Positions 22,652 to 31,046 of a DNA stretch of 31,396 bases are shown piece after piece. The notes beneath the pieces were generated by a model. The model saw nothing but the letters and a program-made list of their open reading frames with translations, did no database searches and had not been told where the DNA came from. Made by a program: the position numbers and the translations under genes. The stretch comes from UBA1764 sp045642565. GTDB lineage: Bacteria > Bacillota > Clostridia > Peptostreptococcales > Anaerovoracaceae. The stretch is from contig JAZUJE010000012.1 in NCBI GenBank assembly GCA_045642565.1, positions 1-31,396 on the forward strand, in the 5' to 3' direction. How positions within the stretch are numbered: position 1 is the stretch's first letter; every line of letters begins with the position of its first letter.

Positions 22652-22659
22652 ATTTAATT

Positions 22660-24471
22660 ATGGAAGATTATCAGAAATATATAAGAAATTTTAGCATTAT
22701 TGCGCATATTGATCACGGCAAATCAACGCTTGCCGATCGTTTGCTTGAGAATACGGGTTCTGTTGCTCATCGTGATATGAAGGAACAATTCCTTGATAAC
22801 ATGGATCTTGAGCGTGAACGTGGCATTACTATTAAGCTGCAAACAAGTCGTCTTATATACAAGGCGAAGGATGGCAATGAATATATTTTAAACTTGATTG
22901 ATACTCCGGGCCATGTTGACTTTAATTATGAAGTTTCAAGAAGTTTGGCTGCTTGCGAAGGAGCAGTCTTAGTTGTTGATGCTACTCAGGGCGTTGAAGC
23001 CCAGACCTTGGCAAATGTCTATTTGGCACTGGACGAAGACCTGGAAATAGTTCCAGTTATTAATAAAATCGATCTTGCATCGGCAAGACCTCAAGAATGC
23101 AAAGATGAGATTGAAGAGGTAATAGGAATTGAAGCGCAGGATGCCCCATTAATTTCTGCAAAAGAAGGAATCAATATTGATGGGGTTCTTGAAGATATAG
23201 TTGCTAAAGTCCCGGCTCCTAATGGAAAGCCTGATGCGCCACTTAAGGCTTTAATTTTTGATTCGTATTATGACAATTATAAAGGAGTTGTAATTTACAC
23301 AAGAATTATTGATGGTAGTGTTAAGGCCGGAGATAAGATTCTTATGATGAATACCGGAGCAAGTTATGATGTAACAGAGGTTGGGGTAAACACTCCATAT
23401 CAAACTCCTGTCCAAGAGCTTTCTGCCGGAAGTGTAGGTTACATTTGTGCAAGCATTAAGCAGGTTAGAGATGCTCGCGTCGGAGATACAATTACTCTCG
23501 CAAACAATCCAACAAAAGATCATTTACCTGGATATAAAAAAGTCCAGCCTATGGTTTATTGTGGCATATATCCAACGCCTGATGAAAAATACGAGAATGT
23601 AAAGGACTGCCTGGAAAAGCTGCAGGTTAATGATGCTGCTTTTATATTTGAACCGGAAACTTCCCAGGCATTGGGATATGGTTTTAGATGTGGTTTCTTA
23701 GGGCTTCTTCATATGGAAATTATAGTTGAGAGGCTCGAAAGAGAATTTGATCTTGAAATTATTACAACGTCGCCATCTGTAATATATAAGCTTGTTAATT
23801 TTGACGGGACCGAAGAATATATTGAAAATCCTTCAAACCTTCCGAACCCTACACAATATGATCATTTAGAGGAGCCTATGGTTAAGGCTACTATTATGCT
23901 TCCTAAAGAATATGTTGGTTCTATTATGGAACTGTGTCAGGATAGACGTGGCATTATGAATCATATGGAATATATTACAGAGCAAAGAGTTGCACTACAT
24001 TACACACTTCCGCTTAATGAAGTAATTTATGATTTCTTTGATGCTTTAAAATCAAAGACAAGAGGATATGGTTCATTAGATTATGAGTTTGATCATTACG
24101 AAAAATCTAATTTGCAGAAAATTGATATTATGCTAAACCATGAAATTGTTGATGCATTTTCAATGATTGTGCATGAGTCTAAAGCTTATTATCGTGCAAG
24201 ATTTGTTTGCCAAAAACTAAAAGAGGTTATACCTATGCACCAGTTTGAAGTGCCAATACAAGCAGCTATTGGGCAAAAGGTAATTGCACGTGAAACAGTT
24301 AAAGCATATAGAAAAGATGTTCTTGCAAAGTGTTATGGCGGAGATATTTCAAGAAAGAAGAAACTTCTTGAAAAACAAAAAGAAGGTAAAAAGAGAATGC
24401 GCCAATTTGGAACTGTAGAGGTTCCGCAGGAAGCATTTACGGCTGTTTTAAAATATGATGAAGATAAATAA
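22660..24471 (+). CDS. lepA: Elongation factor 4 (LepA)
   Basis: 603 residues; ribosome-dependent translational GTPase implicated in 30S maturation and elongation under stress. G1 AHIDHGKST (from about 14), switch I RGITIK, G3 DTPGH, G4 NKID, G5 SAKEG. EF-G-like domains follow, with the LepA-specific C-terminal domain (YHESKAYYRARF-like segment and ETVKAYRKDVLAKCYGGD). No Shine-Dalgarno precedes the ATG; the -10 lies 8 nt upstream. The 3' end overlaps hemW. Confidence 0.97.
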   Translation: MEDYQKYIRNFSIIAHIDHGKSTLADRLLENTGSVAHRDMKEQFLDNMDLERERGITIKLQTSRLIYKAKDGNEYILNLIDTPGHVDFNYEVSRSLAACEGAVLVVDATQGVEAQTLANVYLALDEDLEIVPVINKIDLASARPQECKDEIEEVIGIEAQDAPLISAKEGINIDGVLEDIVAKVPAPNGKPDAPLKALIFDSYYDNYKGVVIYTRIIDGSVKAGDKILMMNTGASYDVTEVGVNTPYQTPVQELSAGSVGYICASIKQVRDARVGDTITLANNPTKDHLPGYKKVQPMVYCGIYPTPDEKYENVKDCLEKLQVNDAAFIFEPETSQALGYGFRCGFLGLLHMEIIVERLEREFDLEIITTSPSVIYKLVNFDGTEEYIENPSNLPNPTQYDHLEEPMVKATIMLPKEYVGSIMELCQDRRGIMNHMEYITEQRVALHYTLPLNEVIYDFFDALKSKTRGYGSLDYEFDHYEKSNLQKIDIMLNHEIVDAFSMIVHESKAYYRARFVCQKLKEVIPMHQFEVPIQAAIGQKVIARETVKAYRKDVLAKCYGGDISRKKKLLEKQKEGKKRMRQFGTVEVPQEAFTAVLKYDEDK

Positions 24472-25573
24472 AACTAATGGGGCAGAATATGCCCCATTAG
24501 GTATTTATGTGCATATTCCATTTTGTATTCGCAAGTGTAAATACTGCGACTTTGTTTCATTTGCAGGGAAAACAAAAGCTGATCAAAAGGAATATGTTGA
24601 TAATCTTTGTAATGAAATTGAAGAAAAGTCTAACTTGTACAAAGATAGGTATTACATTGATACTATTTTCTTTGGCGGCGGAACTCCAAGTATATTAGAG
24701 CCTGAAGATTTAAATAAAATTTTATCTAAAATTAAAGAAAATTTTGTTTTAGACCATACTGACAATTTGGAAATTAGTGTTGAAGCTAATCCGGGGACTA
24801 TCACAAGTCAGAAGCTTGATAAATTAAAGGAGTATGGTTTTAATAGAATTAGCATTGGAGTTCAAAGTTTCGATGACAGCATTTTGCAGATTCTTGGCCG
24901 CATACATAATGCGCAAGAGGCCGAGGAAGCTGTAAAATCGGCTATTTCAGCAGGTTTTAATACTAATTTAGATTTGATGTTTGGCATTCCTAATCAAACG
25001 CTTGAAATTTGGGAAGAGACTTTAATAAAAGCTGTGAAGCTTCACCCAAATCATATCTCATTTTACAGTTTGCAATTAGAAGAGGGTACGGAGCTTTATC
25101 AAAACTATAGATACGGCGATTTAGAACTTCCAGGCTGGGAAGAAAATAGAGCTATGTATCATGGAGCTTTGGAAATTTTAAATAAATTCGGCTATAAGCA
25201 TTATGAGATTTCTAATGCAGCTCTTCCGGGTTTTGAATGTAAACATAATATAAAATATTGGACTATGGCGGAATATCTTGGCTTTGGAGTATCTGCTCAT
25301 TCATATATTTCCGGAAAACGCACAGGAGATACAAATCCCGACCCTAAGGGTGATTTTATTTTTACAAGGCTCAGAATGATTGAAGGTTTTGATAAAAAAG
25401 AATATTTTGATCGCTTTGGAATTGAATTTGAAAAAGAATTTGCTGATGTTTACAATAAATTAGTTACTGACAACTTGCTATATGAAGAGAATAGTAAGAT
25501 TAAATTCACTAAAAAAGGGTTGGATTATACCAACCCTGTAATGCAAAAATTATTAGAAGTGATTACTCGTTAA
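24455..25573 (+). CDS. hemW: HemW-like radical SAM haem chaperone
   Basis: 372 residues; HemW family, often mis-annotated as coproporphyrinogen III oxidase. The 4Fe-4S motif CIRKCKYC (CxxxCxxC) follows the start YVHIPF. Other parts: FFGGGTPSILE, EANPGT, NRISIGVQSFDD, HISFYSLQLEEGT, the YEISN segment and a C-terminal HemN-type domain. lepA-hemW adjacency is classic, but hrcA-grpE-dnaK do not follow. The start may be 24455 or 24458 (two ATG), within lepA and lacking a clear binding site. The 3' end overlaps convergent pgcA by 11 nt and contains that operon's terminator. Confidence 0.93.
   Translation: MMKINKTNGAEYAPLGIYVHIPFCIRKCKYCDFVSFAGKTKADQKEYVDNLCNEIEEKSNLYKDRYYIDTIFFGGGTPSILEPEDLNKILSKIKENFVLDHTDNLEISVEANPGTITSQKLDKLKEYGFNRISIGVQSFDDSILQILGRIHNAQEAEEAVKSAISAGFNTNLDLMFGIPNQTLEIWEETLIKAVKLHPNHISFYSLQLEEGTELYQNYRYGDLELPGWEENRAMYHGALEILNKFGYKHYEISNAALPGFECKHNIKYWTMAEYLGFGVSAHSYISGKRTGDTNPDPKGDFIFTRLRMIEGFDKKEYFDRFGIEFEKEFADVYNKLVTDNLLYEENSKIKFTKKGLDYTNPVMQKLLEVITR
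25511..25536 (-). terminator. Terminator of the pgcA operon, inside hemW coding sequence
   Basis: On the minus strand GGGTTGG and CCAACCC (25517-25523 with 25530-25536) form a 7-bp stem with a 6-nt loop, followed by six T. It begins 27 nt after the pgcA stop and is encoded by hemW codons for KKGLDYTNP. Confidence 0.8.
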
Positions 25574-27233
25574 CAATTTTATCTACAACAGCTTTGAGTT
25601 CTTTATAAGAATTCATAGCTGTTTTTTCATCGGCTTCATTGATTGCATAATAGAACTTTATTTTAGGTTCTGTTCCGGAAGGTCTGCAAGCAAGCCATGA
25701 TCCACTTTCAAAGTAGTATTTAAGAACATTCGATTTTGGAATTCCTTCAATACCAAGAGAGTAATCTTTAATATTAACTATCTTTGGGGCGAAATCTTTC
25801 CCAAGTTTTCTTAATGTATCCATAATTAATTTAATCTTTTCTGCGCCTTCTTTTCCGGTAAGATAATATGAATCACATTTATCGAAGTAGAAACCATATT
25901 CTTTATATAAATCTTCTTTTACTTCTACTAAATCTTTCCCTTTTGCTTTATAATAAGCAGCCATTTCCGCAATAATCATACTTGCAAGAACTGCATCTTT
26001 ATCTCTGGCATGTTCCCCGACAAGGTAACCGTAGCTTTCTTCATAGCCAATGATAAACTTATGACCAAGCGCAAGTTCTCTATTCATAACAGAGCAGATA
26101 TTCTTAAAACCAGTTAAGCAGTCAAATGTCTTATAGCCTTTTTTTCTTGCTATATCTGCGGCCATTTCACTTGTTACAATAGTTTTTATCATAAATGAAT
26201 TGCTATCGAGCTCTTTTTCACGGCTTTCAAGAACATAATTTGTCATCATTGCACCTGTTTGATTTCCGTTAAAGAGGACAAATTCACCTTTATGATTTAC
26301 CGCAATTCCAACACGGTCAGAATCTGGATCTGTTGCAATAACGATATCGGCATTTTCGGCTTTTGCTTGTTCAATTGCCATAACCAGAGCTGATGCTTCC
26401 TCAGGGTTTGGAGATTTAACAGTAGGGAAGTTTCCATCCTGTACGCATTGTGCTTCTACAACGCTGTAATTTGTGAAGCCTTGTTCTTTGAACATCTGCT
26501 GGACAGGAAATTTTCCAGCGCCATGCAAAGGTGTATATACAATTTTAAGCGCCTTTTTCACTTCTGCCGGTAATTCGCGAGCTTGTTTTTCTACATCGTG
26601 AATGAAACGAGTTTGCTCTTCTTCTCCAAGCATATGCAACAGCCCTTTTTGAGCAATTTCATTCTCGTCTGCTGCTTTTAGAGTGGTTATGTCCAACTCT
26701 TGAATATTTTTTGTAATGATTGCAGCAGTTTCTTCTCCAATTTGGCATCCTGTTTCATCATAAACTTTGTAGCCATTATAAATAGCAGGATTGTGACTTG
26801 CAGTAACTACAACACCACCTACACAATTAAGTGCGCGAACTGTCCAAGAAAGGAGTGGGGTAGCAGAAATCATACTATAAAGATGAGCCGGAATTCCATG
26901 CTTACACATTGTGAGAGCTGTTTCTTTTGCAAATTCTTTAGAAAAATTTCTGCAATCATAAGCAATTGCAACACCACGTTTTTTTGCATCTTCACCGAAT
27001 GTGTCTAAAAGATACTTAGCAAAACCAGTTGTAGCTCGTCTGATATTATACTTGTTCATGCGGTTTGATCCGGCACCAAGTATTCCACGAAGACCGGCAG
27101 TTCCAAACTCTAAATCTTTATAAAACCTATCTTCGATTTCTTTTTCATCTGTAAGGTTTGCAATTTCTTTGCGATCACTTTCATCAAAGAAAGGGTTTGT
27201 CATCCAAAGTTTATAAATTTCTTTATATCCCAT
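25563..27233 (-). CDS. pgcA: Phosphoglucomutase (alpha-phosphohexomutase, PgcA type)
   Basis: 556 residues; interconverts glucose-1-P and glucose-6-P. Catalytic serine S146 in TASHNP (144-149), Mg site DPDSDR (302-307), sugar-binding GYEESYGY (from 396), phosphate loop RPSGTEPK (517-524), and the N-terminal DLEFGTAGLRG typical of PgcA. AAGGAG precedes the ATG. Last gene of the minus-strand glycogen operon, 9 nt after pgi. Its 3' end overlaps hemW and contains the hemW terminator on the other strand. Mannose-P activity is also possible. Confidence 0.95.
   Translation of the reverse strand: MGYKEIYKLWMTNPFFDESDRKEIANLTDEKEIEDRFYKDLEFGTAGLRGILGAGSNRMNKYNIRRATTGFAKYLLDTFGEDAKKRGVAIAYDCRNFSKEFAKETALTMCKHGIPAHLYSMISATPLLSWTVRALNCVGGVVVTASHNPAIYNGYKVYDETGCQIGEETAAIITKNIQELDITTLKAADENEIAQKGLLHMLGEEEQTRFIHDVEKQARELPAEVKKALKIVYTPLHGAGKFPVQQMFKEQGFTNYSVVEAQCVQDGNFPTVKSPNPEEASALVMAIEQAKAENADIVIATDPDSDRVGIAVNHKGEFVLFNGNQTGAMMTNYVLESREKELDSNSFMIKTIVTSEMAADIARKKGYKTFDCLTGFKNICSVMNRELALGHKFIIGYEESYGYLVGEHARDKDAVLASMIIAEMAAYYKAKGKDLVEVKEDLYKEYGFYFDKCDSYYLTGKEGAEKIKLIMDTLRKLGKDFAPKIVNIKDYSLGIEGIPKSNVLKYYFESGSWLACRPSGTEPKIKFYYAINEADEKTAMNSYKELKAVVDKIVNE
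25587..25627 (+). terminator. Terminator of lepA-hemW, inside pgcA coding sequence
   Basis: Arms 25587-25603 and 25607-25623 form a 17-bp stem with one T-T mismatch and one G-T pair, a 3-nt loop, and T-run to 25627. It lies 14 nt after the hemW stop. Confidence 0.85.
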
Positions 27234-27242
27234 AATTACTCC

Positions 27243-28508
27243 TTATTTTTTACCTAATAAAGCAAACATATTCTTCTTATATTCTTCGACGCCAGGTTGA
27301 TCAAATGGATTTACACCTTGCATATATCCCGAAATTCCGCATGCTGCTTCAAAAAATGTGATGAGCTCTCCTAAGCTCTTTGCACTTGTGTCACTTGCAA
27401 CAATTTCTATAACTGGGACGCCTCCGGTTATATGTGCTTGTTTTACTCCTGCGGCTGCAGCTTTGAATACTTCACTGTATCTTTTACCTGCAACATAATT
27501 TAATCCATCACCATTATTTTCGTCAAAAGGAACCTCAACTTCAACAGCTTCTTTTTCAAAACGGAAAATTGATTCAAATAGCATTCTTTCACCATCTTGA
27601 ATATATTGTCCGAGAGAGTGGAGGTCGGCTGTTAATTCACAAGAACTTGGATAGATTCCAAGATGATCTTTACCTTCGCTCTCACCATATAGCTGTTTAT
27701 ACCATTCAGCCATAAATCTGAAATTCTCTCCTGGATATGAAAGTATTTCAACCTTCTTTCCTTGTTTATACAAAGCTTGTCTGGCGCAAGCATACTTTAC
27801 AGCGGATGCGTTTAAGTCTCCGGATAAAGCCTCTTTGATTCCAATTGCTGCACCGGCCATAAGATCATCAATATTAATTCCGGCTGCTGCGATAGGAAGA
27901 AGTCCGACAGCGGTAAGTACACTATAACGTCCTCCGATGTTATCAGGAACTACAAAGGTTTCATATCCTTCGGCTGTTGCTAATGATTTAAGAGCTCCTC
28001 TTGATTTATCCGTTGTTGCAAAGATTCTTTTTGCAGCTTCGTTCTTGCCATATGTTTTTTCCATATATTCACGGAAAATTCTAAATGCTAATGCAGGTTC
28101 AAGAGTGGTCCCTGATTTTGAAATTACGTTTAAGTAAAGATTTTTACCTTTGACTAGGTCTAACACCTGAGATATATCGGCTCCGTCAATGCCGTTCCCA
28201 ATAAAATAAATAGCAGGCTTTTCAATTTCGTTATGGCGAGCTGTTTTTATTAGCTCAATTGCGGCACGTGCGCCAAGGTAAGATCCACCGATCCCAATTA
28301 CAACCAATGCATCTGCATTGTCACGAATTCTTTTTGCCGCAACTTTTATACGATCAAATTCATTTTTGTCGTAATCAAATGGTAGGGTAGTCCAACCGAT
28401 AAAATCATTGCCTTTGCCTGTTCCCTTGTTAAGCATATCTATGGCATTATTAGCTTGTGTTGTTTCTAAGTTAAGATTTTTACATCCTTCAAGATTTACT
28501 TTTATCAA
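27243..28508 (-). CDS. pgi: Glucose-6-phosphate isomerase
   Basis: 421 residues, about 30 short of the Bacillus enzyme, mostly at the N-terminus. Conserved parts: VVIGIGGSYLGARAA, ISKSGTTLEPALAF, NIGGRYSVLTAVGLLP, the SCELTADLHSLGQYIQDG segment, and the C-terminal GVNPFDQPGVEEYK with the catalytic Lys. The start is a TTG at 28508, supported by AGAAGG 8 nt upstream; no in-frame ATG or GTG exists before the upstream stop. It lies 16 nt after the hexokinase gene. Confidence 0.95.
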   Translation of the reverse strand: MIKVNLEGCKNLNLETTQANNAIDMLNKGTGKGNDFIGWTTLPFDYDKNEFDRIKVAAKRIRDNADALVVIGIGGSYLGARAAIELIKTARHNEIEKPAIYFIGNGIDGADISQVLDLVKGKNLYLNVISKSGTTLEPALAFRIFREYMEKTYGKNEAAKRIFATTDKSRGALKSLATAEGYETFVVPDNIGGRYSVLTAVGLLPIAAAGINIDDLMAGAAIGIKEALSGDLNASAVKYACARQALYKQGKKVEILSYPGENFRFMAEWYKQLYGESEGKDHLGIYPSSCELTADLHSLGQYIQDGERMLFESIFRFEKEAVEVEVPFDENNGDGLNYVAGKRYSEVFKAAAAGVKQAHITGGVPVIEIVASDTSAKSLGELITFFEAACGISGYMQGVNPFDQPGVEEYKKNMFALLGKK

Positions 28509-28524
28509 TTTGAATACCTTCTTC

Positions 28525-29394
28525 CTATAATAATGCTGCTACAGCAGCTCCAATCAATGTTTTATCTCTTCCGTCAAGGAATGTATATTTAATTCCAAGC
28601 TTCTTAAGATTTTCTTTAATTTGCTGCTGTAATGGTTCTACATTGTAGAATACAGAACCTTCAACGGCAATTTTAATTTCATCCAAACCGGCATATTTAG
28701 CTACACCGTATATTTCCGCAGCAGCTATTTTAGCGCCTCGTTCGTATATTTCTTCTTTTGTAGCTACATTTTTAGCAATAAGCGGATTAAGATATGCGCC
28801 ACTTAATTGCATTTCTGATAATGGTCCAAAGTCAAATTCTTCTCTTGGGAAATCTTCGCAACGGCCGGCTTCTGCATTAATAATCATGCCATTTTTAATA
28901 TAGCAAAGATTAAATCCTGTTCCGAGAATCATTCCCATATTTGCGCCTCTGGTTCCCAGTTGAGCGGCAGTCGTGTCATTTAATACTTTTGCATCTAAAA
29001 TTTTATTTTCTGCTCCGGAAATTTTAACTTCTTTTGTGAAGGCAATTATTTTTGCTCTTCCATCTGCTAAAATTTCAGCAGGGTATGAGAAACAAAGGCC
29101 AACTTTGTCTGCATTATATTCTTTTTTCATTTTTTCGAAAAAGTCGAAAAAGTCATCAGATGTGATAGCTGCGTTTACGCCCGGCATTGGAATTTTTTTA
29201 AAATCTTTAATTGTAGATTCACCGGTAGAATTGAATACCACTCTTCCAATTCTGAAATTCGTTCCGCCCATATCCATTGCAACTATTTCTGTATTGGTTG
29301 GCCATATCTCAGGTGGAAACAAATAGCTTTTAATATTTGCCAGGTTTTCCGGCTTAAAGCACTTCACATATTGTTCTAAAGGCAGGGATTTCAT
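28525..29394 (-). CDS. Compact eukaryotic-type hexokinase
   Basis: 289 residues. It resembles the hexokinase (not ROK or GlcK) family: phosphate-1 loop AMDMGGTNFRIGRV (39-52), CFSYPAE (101-107, equivalent of the sugar-binding SFP segment), NDTTAAQL with catalytic-type D140, GTGFN (158-162), INAEAG (171-177 region), and C-terminal VEGSVFYN and LIGAAVAAL. Typical family members are over 400 residues, so this is short, yet the motifs are in order. Probably makes glucose-6-P from glucose freed by the adjacent amylase. AGAAGG precedes the ATG, which overlaps the amylase 3' end by 41 nt. Confidence 0.82.
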   Translation of the reverse strand: MKSLPLEQYVKCFKPENLANIKSYLFPPEIWPTNTEIVAMDMGGTNFRIGRVVFNSTGESTIKDFKKIPMPGVNAAITSDDFFDFFEKMKKEYNADKVGLCFSYPAEILADGRAKIIAFTKEVKISGAENKILDAKVLNDTTAAQLGTRGANMGMILGTGFNLCYIKNGMIINAEAGRCEDFPREEFDFGPLSEMQLSGAYLNPLIAKNVATKEEIYERGAKIAAAEIYGVAKYAGLDEIKIAVEGSVFYNVEPLQQQIKENLKKLGIKYTFLDGRDKTLIGAAVAALL

Positions 29395-31045
29395 ATTCTT
29401 TTCCTTCTAAAAATACTGTTATATCTTCATCAGATCTGTTTGCAAGTACTAATATTTTTTCTAAATCATTAGATCTTGTAAATGCAAACACATCATTGTT
29501 TAAAAAGCACGGTATAAAATTACCATTCTTGAGTGCACTGTGTTCGTTATATGTTTTACTTAAATCTTTAAAGAAATCTATCATATCGGAATTCTCTTTG
29601 TTCCAAGGATATGTAGCTCTATTTGTTGGATCCAATTCTCCTTCTAAGCCGGTTTCATCTCCATAATATATACATGGTACGCCAGGGAGGAAAAACATAA
29701 GTGAATAAAGCATTTTAACCATTTCTTTATTTGAATCTAAAACGGTTAAGATTCTTTCACGATCGTGGCTTCCGAGTAAATTCATTGTAGAATAAAGAAT
29801 CTCTTTTGGATAATTTTCCATCAGATGCATAACTCTTCTCGCAGTAAAAAAGCTATCACATTTATTTAACGCAAAATCTATGAGCAAATCTCTAATAGGG
29901 TAGTTCATTGTGCTATCCAGCTCGTCGCCCATAAGATACTTTCTCTTTTCTCCGTGGCTCACTTTATTAGATGCATCTTCCCACACTTCGCCAATTAATA
30001 TGCTATTATTGTTTTCATGTTTAATTCTGGTTCGTACATTTTTTATAAACGAATCAGGCAATTCATCGGCAACATCCAGTCTAAAACCACTTGCGCCATT
30101 AGTTATCCATTTTTTAATTACACCATCTTCACCGCATATATATTCATTGAATGATGGGGTGGTTTCTTCTACTTCAGGAAGATCTTTTACTCCCCACCAG
30201 CAGGCATAACTTCCATCATCATTGAATTTAAACCATTCCCTATAAGGGGAGCCTTCTTCAAAGTAGATACTGTCTTTACCTGTATGTGAAAATACTCCAT
30301 CCAAAACAATATGCATATCAAGATTTTGAGCTTCTTTGCATAATAATTTGAAACTATCTTCATCGCCAAGCAAAGGATCAATTTTCATATAGTCAGCAGT
30401 ATCATATCGGTGATTTGATTTTGCTTTGAATATAGGATTTAAATAAATAGTATTAACCCCCAGAGATTTTAGATATGGAAGCTTTTCTTTAATTCCAATC
30501 AGTGTTCCGCCATAGAAAGTCCAATCTACAACATCCCCATGCTCGTTTTTTATGTAAGAAGGTTTTTCGTACCAGTCTTCAACTATATGTTTTTGTGATT
30601 CTTTCACGCGTTGTTCGAAATCAGACCCTCTATAGAATCTGTCAGGGAAAATCTGGTACATTATTCCATTTTTAAACCATTCCGGAGTTTGTATTGGCTT
30701 ATATACAGTTATTTGATAAGACTCCGGGTTATTTGTGTATTCTTGACCGATTCCTCCTTGATGGTCTGAAGGAGCTCCATAAAGGCAGGTATCCCCACTA
30801 GGATAATAAATTATAAAGTAATACCAAAGTAATGTGCCATAACTTGGCATAGTAATTTCAACTGAAAAATCATCTCCTGTGGTATGATGCATCTCAATTA
30901 GAGATTCGCCGTTTTCTTCTGTCCAAGTACGTAAAACTGCACCACACGCATAGTCTGCTGTGACAGTTAATTTTACCTTTGATGATATTTCTGCAGCGCC
31001 AAAAGGAAGCCTGCAATCTTGGTCATAAGAATTGTGATAAATCAT
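29354..31045 (-). CDS. Cytosolic GH13 alpha-amylase family enzyme (neopullulanase/maltodextrinase-like)
   Basis: 563 residues with no signal peptide, so it probably acts inside the cell on glycogen or maltodextrins. N-terminal beta domain (about 1-115), then the GH13 barrel: YQIFPDRF (130-137), region I DGVFSHTG (249-256), region II GFRLDVADE with nucleophile D324, region III GEVWED with acid/base E353, region IV LLGSHD ending at D429, and a C-terminal beta domain. Exact specificity (cyclodextrinase, neopullulanase or alpha-amylase) cannot be read from sequence. One nt separates it from the glgA stop. Confidence 0.9.
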   Translation of the reverse strand: MIYHNSYDQDCRLPFGAAEISSKVKLTVTADYACGAVLRTWTEENGESLIEMHHTTGDDFSVEITMPSYGTLLWYYFIIYYPSGDTCLYGAPSDHQGGIGQEYTNNPESYQITVYKPIQTPEWFKNGIMYQIFPDRFYRGSDFEQRVKESQKHIVEDWYEKPSYIKNEHGDVVDWTFYGGTLIGIKEKLPYLKSLGVNTIYLNPIFKAKSNHRYDTADYMKIDPLLGDEDSFKLLCKEAQNLDMHIVLDGVFSHTGKDSIYFEEGSPYREWFKFNDDGSYACWWGVKDLPEVEETTPSFNEYICGEDGVIKKWITNGASGFRLDVADELPDSFIKNVRTRIKHENNNSILIGEVWEDASNKVSHGEKRKYLMGDELDSTMNYPIRDLLIDFALNKCDSFFTARRVMHLMENYPKEILYSTMNLLGSHDRERILTVLDSNKEMVKMLYSLMFFLPGVPCIYYGDETGLEGELDPTNRATYPWNKENSDMIDFFKDLSKTYNEHSALKNGNFIPCFLNNDVFAFTRSNDLEKILVLANRSDEDITVFLEGKEYEIPAFRTICEVL

Positions 31046-31046
31046 T

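Noticed and set aside
24455..25573. Oxygen-independent coproporphyrinogen III oxidase (HemN) for the gene after lepA
   Set aside because: lepA synteny and length fit HemW. HemN is usually longer (about 450 residues) with a different N-terminus.
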